DNA of 64,000 nt from Brevibacterium sp. 'Marine'. Lineage in GTDB: Bacteria > Actinomycetota > Actinomycetes > Actinomycetales > Brevibacteriaceae. Below, piece by piece: positions 59,186 to 64,000 of this stretch. The first letter of the stretch is position 1. Every line of letters starts with the position of its first letter. The notes under the pieces were generated by a model. It was not told the DNA's origin. It ran no database searches and worked only from the letters and a program-made list of their open reading frames with translations. Made by a program: the position numbers and the translations under genes. The DNA is taken from positions 3,038,001 to 3,102,000 of the forward strand of contig NZ_CP051626.1 in the NCBI RefSeq assembly GCF_012844365.1. The letters run 5' to 3'.

Positions 59186-59838
59186 TTCGCGCCCCGCTCC
59201 TGACCGGTCGCCACCGATTCGACGCTGATGCCGCGACGACGCAGCACATCGGGGAACGCACGGTGGATGAGCACCGCCACCGAGGCGGCCAGGATGTTCT
59301 TCACAATGTCACCGGGCCAGTAGGCGAGGTCTGCGACCGCGGCGACGCCGAGTGGCAGGTCGCCGTTGATCGACATGCCGAGGATGCCCAGCGGGTGGTT
59401 GAGCAGGAGGCTGCCGCCGAAGCCGCCGAGGAACAGCACCACACCGAGCTTCATTCCGCTGAAGCGACGCACGGCCCAGCGGGCGATGAGTCCGGCGAGG
59501 AGGGCGTAGAGGGCGAAGGAGAGGATATAGCCGGCGCTCGGGCCGGCGAGGACGCCGATTCCGCCGCGCATCCCCGAGAAGATCGGGAGTCCGATGAGCC
59601 CGAGGACGACGTAGAGCAGCGTGGCGGCGAAGCCGCGCCAGGGTCCGAGCACCATGCCGCACAGTGCGATCGCGAAGGTCTGCAGGGTGATCGGCACACC
59701 GAGGGGACCGACCGGGACCGGCGGCATCATGGCGAAGGCGGCGAGCATCGCCGCGAAGACCGCGACGAGGGCGATATCGCTGCCGGCCGAGCGAGGACGG
59801 GTGATGCCCGCCGAGGTGGTGCTGTGGGTCGGTGTCAT
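59182..59838 (-). CDS. bioY: Biotin transporter substrate-binding protein BioY
   Basis: BioY is the S-component that binds biotin in the membrane. The 218-residue protein has six helices with family motifs VPVGPLGVPITLQTFAIALCG, GPWRGFAATLLYVVLGLIGLP and GGIGVLAGPSAGYILSF, recognisable in PITLQTF and GPSAGYI. The conserved NHPLGILGMSI and YWPGDIVKNILAA follow. The start at 59838 is the family's N-terminus; upstream open frame is Arg/Pro-rich and crosses the promoter. A 15-bp palindrome that resembles a BioQ site lies 79 bp upstream. It leads the biotin import operon. Confidence 0.94.
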   Translation of the reverse strand: MTPTHSTTSAGITRPRSAGSDIALVAVFAAMLAAFAMMPPVPVGPLGVPITLQTFAIALCGMVLGPWRGFAATLLYVVLGLIGLPIFSGMRGGIGVLAGPSAGYILSFALYALLAGLIARWAVRRFSGMKLGVVLFLGGFGGSLLLNHPLGILGMSINGDLPLGVAAVADLAYWPGDIVKNILAASVAVLIHRAFPDVLRRRGISVESVATGQERGAK

Positions 59839-59916
59839 GAGTACTCCATTGGTCGTGATCCTCCCCGACCGCGGTCGGGGACGCTCGAGGCGGCCCCGAG
59901 CACCCTCCCACTGTAA

Positions 59917-59931
59917 CTGAACGGTGTTCAG
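59917..59931. promoter_or_regulatory. Predicted BioQ-type operator of bioYMN
   Basis: CTGAACGGTGTTCAG is a perfect 15-bp palindrome (odd centre) upstream of bioY. It fits the TGAAC-N3-GTT(A/C) type reported for the actinobacterial biotin repressor BioQ. It partly overlaps a TACAGT -10 candidate on the minus strand. Confidence 0.6.
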
Positions 59932-60020
59932 GAGCGGTATTCGGGGTCGCGGTCGGGGCCGCCTGGGCGAGGGAGTGCGCACGTTCACGTGCGCAGGGAC
60001 CTCTCAACGGTCGCGGAGGA

Positions 60021-61604
<1,584 letters not shown>

Positions 61605-61610
61605 GGTCCA

Positions 61611-61616
61611 ATTCTA
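61611..61616 (-). promoter_or_regulatory. -10 hexamer for leaderless guaA mRNA
   Basis: TAGAAT on the minus strand ends 6 nt before the ATG at 61604. Confidence 0.6.
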
Positions 61617-61713
61617 AGCGTCGGCGACCGGACGCCCGAATTCGGGTTGCGCTCCCCTCGCAGTGCGGATGCGCACGAGCCGACGGGCCGCCTCGGGGAG
61701 GGTGGATGCTGTC

Positions 61714-62151
61714 CTAGGACCTGGGGGCGACGACGACGGCGGCTTCGAGCTCCGCGTCGACCTGGCGGTGGATGCGGCGCTCCAAGATGAACGACATCAC
61801 TGGCACGACGCCGGCCAGGGCGAGGATGAGATAGCGGCCGAGGCTCCAGCGCATCTGCTGATTGAGCCAGAAGCAGCCGATGAGGTAGACGACATAGCAC
61901 CAGCCGTGGCAGATCGCGATGGCCGCGGCGAGGTTGAAGCCGCCGAAGTTCAGGGCTGTCTCCGAGTCGGCGGCGATGAGGTACTTGTAGATCATCTCGA
62001 CCGTGAGGATGAGCAGCATCGTGCCGGTGATGAGGGCCATCACGCGGTAGAACTTCAGCGCATTGCGGGCCGAGGTGAAGCGTTTGACGCTCCACACCTC
62101 GTTCTCGTCGAAATCGGGGCGGGAGTCCAAGGACTCGTGTTCTTCGCTCAC
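61714..62151 (-). CDS. DUF3817 family membrane protein
   Basis: This 145-residue protein has about three membrane helices in the pattern of DUF3817 actinobacterial proteins: ALKFYRVMALITGTMLLILTVEMIYKYL-type first helix, then a short loop, AIAICHGWCYVVYLIGCFWL and LILALAGVVPVMSFILERR. The conserved HGWCYVVYL and FILERR are visible. The function is unknown. The start is GTG at 62151 with GGAGGAA upstream, 2 bp after the SURF1 stop, so the two are cotranscribed. Confidence 0.85.
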   Translation of the reverse strand: MSEEHESLDSRPDFDENEVWSVKRFTSARNALKFYRVMALITGTMLLILTVEMIYKYLIAADSETALNFGGFNLAAAIAICHGWCYVVYLIGCFWLNQQMRWSLGRYLILALAGVVPVMSFILERRIHRQVDAELEAAVVVAPRS

Positions 62152-62153
62152 GC

Positions 62154-63146
62154 TCAGTTTCCTCCGGTCGTGGAAGTGTCGGTGTCGGTCGGGCCGGGCT
62201 TGTCTCCGGCCTTCTTCCCGGTTTTCTTCCCCGTTTTCTGTCCACCGTGACGATGGGCCGGCAGTCCGGTCAGTCCGGACATCACCTCGGGGTCGATGGT
62301 CGCGTCGCCTGCGGGTTTGACGACAACATACTCGACGCGCTTCTCCGATTCCTGGGAATCCTCGCCGAGGCGGCGCCGGAAGTAGTCGTCGCGCAGCAGC
62401 TGGAACCACATGTAGAGGGCCATGGCTGCGAAGATGATCCATTCGAGGGCGTAGACCGCCGACTGCAGATCGAATCCGCCTTCGTCGCGCGTCGTCGTGG
62501 TCGGAACCTGCTCGAGGCCGTCGGTGCCCACCGATGCGGCCGCTCCGTCCGCGGTTTCGGGAATGAGGAATCCGGAGTAGGTGAGCAGGTCGGGGAACAG
62601 GTTGATGATCTGCGAGGTCGAGACCGTGTGCACCTGCCCCTCGGGCAGGTCATTGCCCTCGACGGGGCCTTCGATCGGACCGATCCGAGCGGTCAGCTCG
62701 ACCTGGCCGTCCCGGGCCGCCGACGTCATCGCCGTGTCCTCGTCGGTGGTGAAACCGCGGACGACGGGGATCGCGATCGTCTTCTTCTCAGCGTTCGCGG
62801 CCTTGATGCCTTCACCGAGGTGGGCCCCGTCGGGGGCGAACATCGTGACGACCCAATACCCGGTTTCGCCGTCCTGGACGCGGCCGGGGACGACGATCTG
62901 GGCGTCGGGGATCCAGTGTCCGGACAGGCTGACCCGCTGGTCGGCGAGGATGCCGGGCATCGGAGCCTGGGCATCCATGACGTCGTTGAAGTCCTTGAGC
63001 TCATCGACTCCGGAGGATTCTGCGACGTCGTTCTTGTGCTGGGCTCGGTCGACCTGCCATGCGGAGAGACCGACGAAGCAGGTGACGAGCACCAGGACGA
63101 GGAGCAGGGACCCCAGCCATTTGGGAGTCAGTGCCAGGCGGAACAG
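62154..63146 (-). CDS. SURF1 family protein (cytochrome oxidase assembly)
   Basis: SURF1 proteins help haem insertion into cytochrome c oxidase. Two membrane helices flank an extracytoplasmic domain with the family pattern VSLSGHWIPDAQIVVPGR, YWVVTMFAPDG and IAIPVVRGF. The second helix is near residue 245 (YALEWIIFAAMALYMWF), followed by a Lys/Gly tail. The first ATG/GTG in frame (GTG 63092) would start inside the first helix. The 18 codons before it read LFRLALTPKWLGSLLLVLVL, matching SURF1 N-termini, so I place the start at CTG 63146, directly after the guaB3 stop. This start is inference. Confidence 0.82.
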   Translation of the reverse strand: MFRLALTPKWLGSLLLVLVLVTCFVGLSAWQVDRAQHKNDVAESSGVDELKDFNDVMDAQAPMPGILADQRVSLSGHWIPDAQIVVPGRVQDGETGYWVVTMFAPDGAHLGEGIKAANAEKKTIAIPVVRGFTTDEDTAMTSAARDGQVELTARIGPIEGPVEGNDLPEGQVHTVSTSQIINLFPDLLTYSGFLIPETADGAAASVGTDGLEQVPTTTTRDEGGFDLQSAVYALEWIIFAAMALYMWFQLLRDDYFRRRLGEDSQESEKRVEYVVVKPAGDATIDPEVMSGLTGLPAHRHGGQKTGKKTGKKAGDKPGPTDTDTSTTGGN

Positions 63147-64000
63147 TCAGACCACCGAACCGGTCTGGTAGGGCGAGACGGTGACGTCGACGCGCTGGAA
63201 TTCCTTGAGGTCGAGGTAGCCGGTGGTCGCCAGTGCCCGCCGCAGGGCACCGGCGAGGTTGAGTTCGCCGATCGCGGTGCGGCCGGGGCCGAAGAGGACC
63301 TGTTCGAGGCTGCCGACGGTGCCCAGTTCCACGCGGTGGCCGCGCGGCAGGTCCGGGTGGTGGGCTTCGGCGCCCCAGTGCATGCCGCGGCCGGGGGCTT
63401 CGGTCGACCGGGCCAGGGCGGTGCCGAGCATGACGGCGTCGGCGCCGACTCCGAAGGCCTTGACGATCTCGCCGCTGGTGCCGAGTCCGCCGTCGGCGAT
63501 GACATGGACGTAGCGGCCGCCGGATTCGTCCATATAGTCGCGCCGGGCGGCGTGGACGTCGGCGACGGCCGTGGCCATCGGGGCGTGGATGCCCAAGGTC
63601 TTGCGAGTCGTGGCCGCCGCTCCCCCGCCGAAGCCGACGAGGACGCCGGCGGCACCGGTGCGCATGAGGTGCAGGGCCGCGGTGTAGGTGGCGGCTCCGC
63701 CGACGATGACGGGCACATCGAGTTCGTAGATGAACTGCTTGAGGTTGAGCGGTTCGGTGTGGGTCGAGACGTGCTCGGCCGAGACCGTGGTGCCGCGGAT
63801 GACGAAGATGTCGACACCGGCGTCGACGACGGTCTTGTAGAACTCCTGGGTCCGCTGCGGGGTCAGGGCGCCGGCGACGGTGACTCCGGCCTCGCGGATC
63901 TGCTCGAGGCGGGCGGTGATGAGTTCGGCCTGGATGGGTGCGGAGTAGAGCTCCTGCATCCGGGAGGTCGCCATCTCGGCCGGCAGCTGGGCGATTTCGG
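63147..64000 (-). CDS. guaB3: GuaB3 family IMP dehydrogenase-related protein (partial)
   Basis: Only the C-terminal part, about 284 codons, is in the window; the frame runs off the right edge. The TIM barrel shows VIVGGAATYTAALHLMRTGAAGVLVGFGGGAAATTRKTLG-type loop (key piece VGFGGGAAATTRKTLGI) where true IMPDH has the catalytic Cys in GIGPGSICTTR. Here Ala-Thr-Thr replaces Ser-Ile-Cys, as is normal for GuaB3. VIADGGLGTSGEIVKAFGVGADAVMLG and GTVGSLEQVLFGP follow. GuaB3 proteins are conserved in actinobacteria and lack ordinary IMPDH activity; GMP-reductase-like activity has been suggested for some. Stop and SURF1 start are adjacent. Confidence 0.9.
   Translation of the reverse strand, partial: EIAQLPAEMATSRMQELYSAPIQAELITARLEQIREAGVTVAGALTPQRTQEFYKTVVDAGVDIFVIRGTTVSAEHVSTHTEPLNLKQFIYELDVPVIVGGAATYTAALHLMRTGAAGVLVGFGGGAAATTRKTLGIHAPMATAVADVHAARRDYMDESGGRYVHVIADGGLGTSGEIVKAFGVGADAVMLGTALARSTEAPGRGMHWGAEAHHPDLPRGHRVELGTVGSLEQVLFGPGRTAIGELNLAGALRRALATTGYLDLKEFQRVDVTVSPYQTGSVV

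Overview
The window is about 67% GC by eye and packed with genes on both strands. It reads as chromosomal DNA of a high-GC actinobacterium of the Micrococcales, most like Brevibacterium. The evidence is the gene content: a GuaB3-type IMP dehydrogenase relative, a BioYMN biotin importer, THUMP-like methyltransferase, rsmA-ispE, and the order truA / rplM-rpsI-glmM / coaA / glmS-acpS / nnr / alr-tsaE-tsaB-rimI / tsaD. GTG starts are frequent and 4-bp ATGA overlaps are common. I saw no rRNA, tRNA, CRISPR array, insertion sequence or prophage. The species assignment is inference.

Layout. 0-4.3 kb: a membrane acyltransferase, a zinc homocysteine S-methyltransferase of the betaine type, and a class V aminotransferase. 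4.3-8.7 kb: a gluconate module, with gnd divergent from gntK-gntP and a GntR/FCD regulator that sits at the end of the rsmA-ispE run. 8.7-16 kb: rsmA-ispE, a THUMP-like methyltransferase, a 3-mercaptopyruvate-type sulfurtransferase, a secreted NlpC/P60 wall hydrolase with a GTNACA-rich promoter, and a GH3 lipoprotein. 16-24.8 kb: a polyol uptake and catabolism locus (dehydrogenase, two permeases and binding protein on one strand; SorC regulator, xylulokinase and ATPase on the other). A 24-bp perfect palindrome lies between the two arms. 24.9-26.1 kb: a YbdK-type ligase. 26.2-32.6 kb: the t6A tRNA-modification cluster with alr, interrupted by an aldo/keto reductase and an SRPBCC protein. 32.7-45.6 kb: cell-wall and cofactor housekeeping (L,D-transpeptidase, NAD(P)HX repair, M20 amidohydrolase, acpS, glmS, coaA, an ABC exporter, glmM, rpsI, rplM). 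45.9-50.6 kb: a tandem pair of large paralogous envelope proteins of unknown function. 51-57.4 kb: an LPXTG-anchored 5'-nucleotidase, truA, a LemA-like protein, a GT4 mannosyltransferase and an isochorismatase-fold protein. 57.8-64 kb: bioY-bioM-bioN, guaA, a DUF3817 protein, SURF1 and the 3' part of guaB3.

How the genes work together. Gluconate enters by GntP, is phosphorylated by GntK and is oxidised by Gnd to ribulose 5-phosphate. The polyol locus probably feeds the same pool: polyol to ketose, then xylulokinase to xylulose 5-phosphate. GlmS and GlmM start UDP-GlcNAc synthesis and Alr supplies D-alanine. The NlpC/P60 hydrolase, L,D-transpeptidase and GH3 enzyme remodel peptidoglycan.

Points for a second look: (1) the paired envelope proteins at 45.9-50.6 kb; (2) palindromes or short tandem repeats at eight of nine convergent gene junctions; (3) a dispersed intergenic repeat shared by 2.9-3.0 kb and 50.55-50.85 kb; (4) at least 18 copies of one GC-rich 11-mer; (5) thirteen starts preceded at 6-7 nt by a -10 hexamer, suggesting leaderless mRNAs; (6) predicted operators for SorC, a BioQ-like repressor and two response regulators; (7) a likely CTG start for SURF1.
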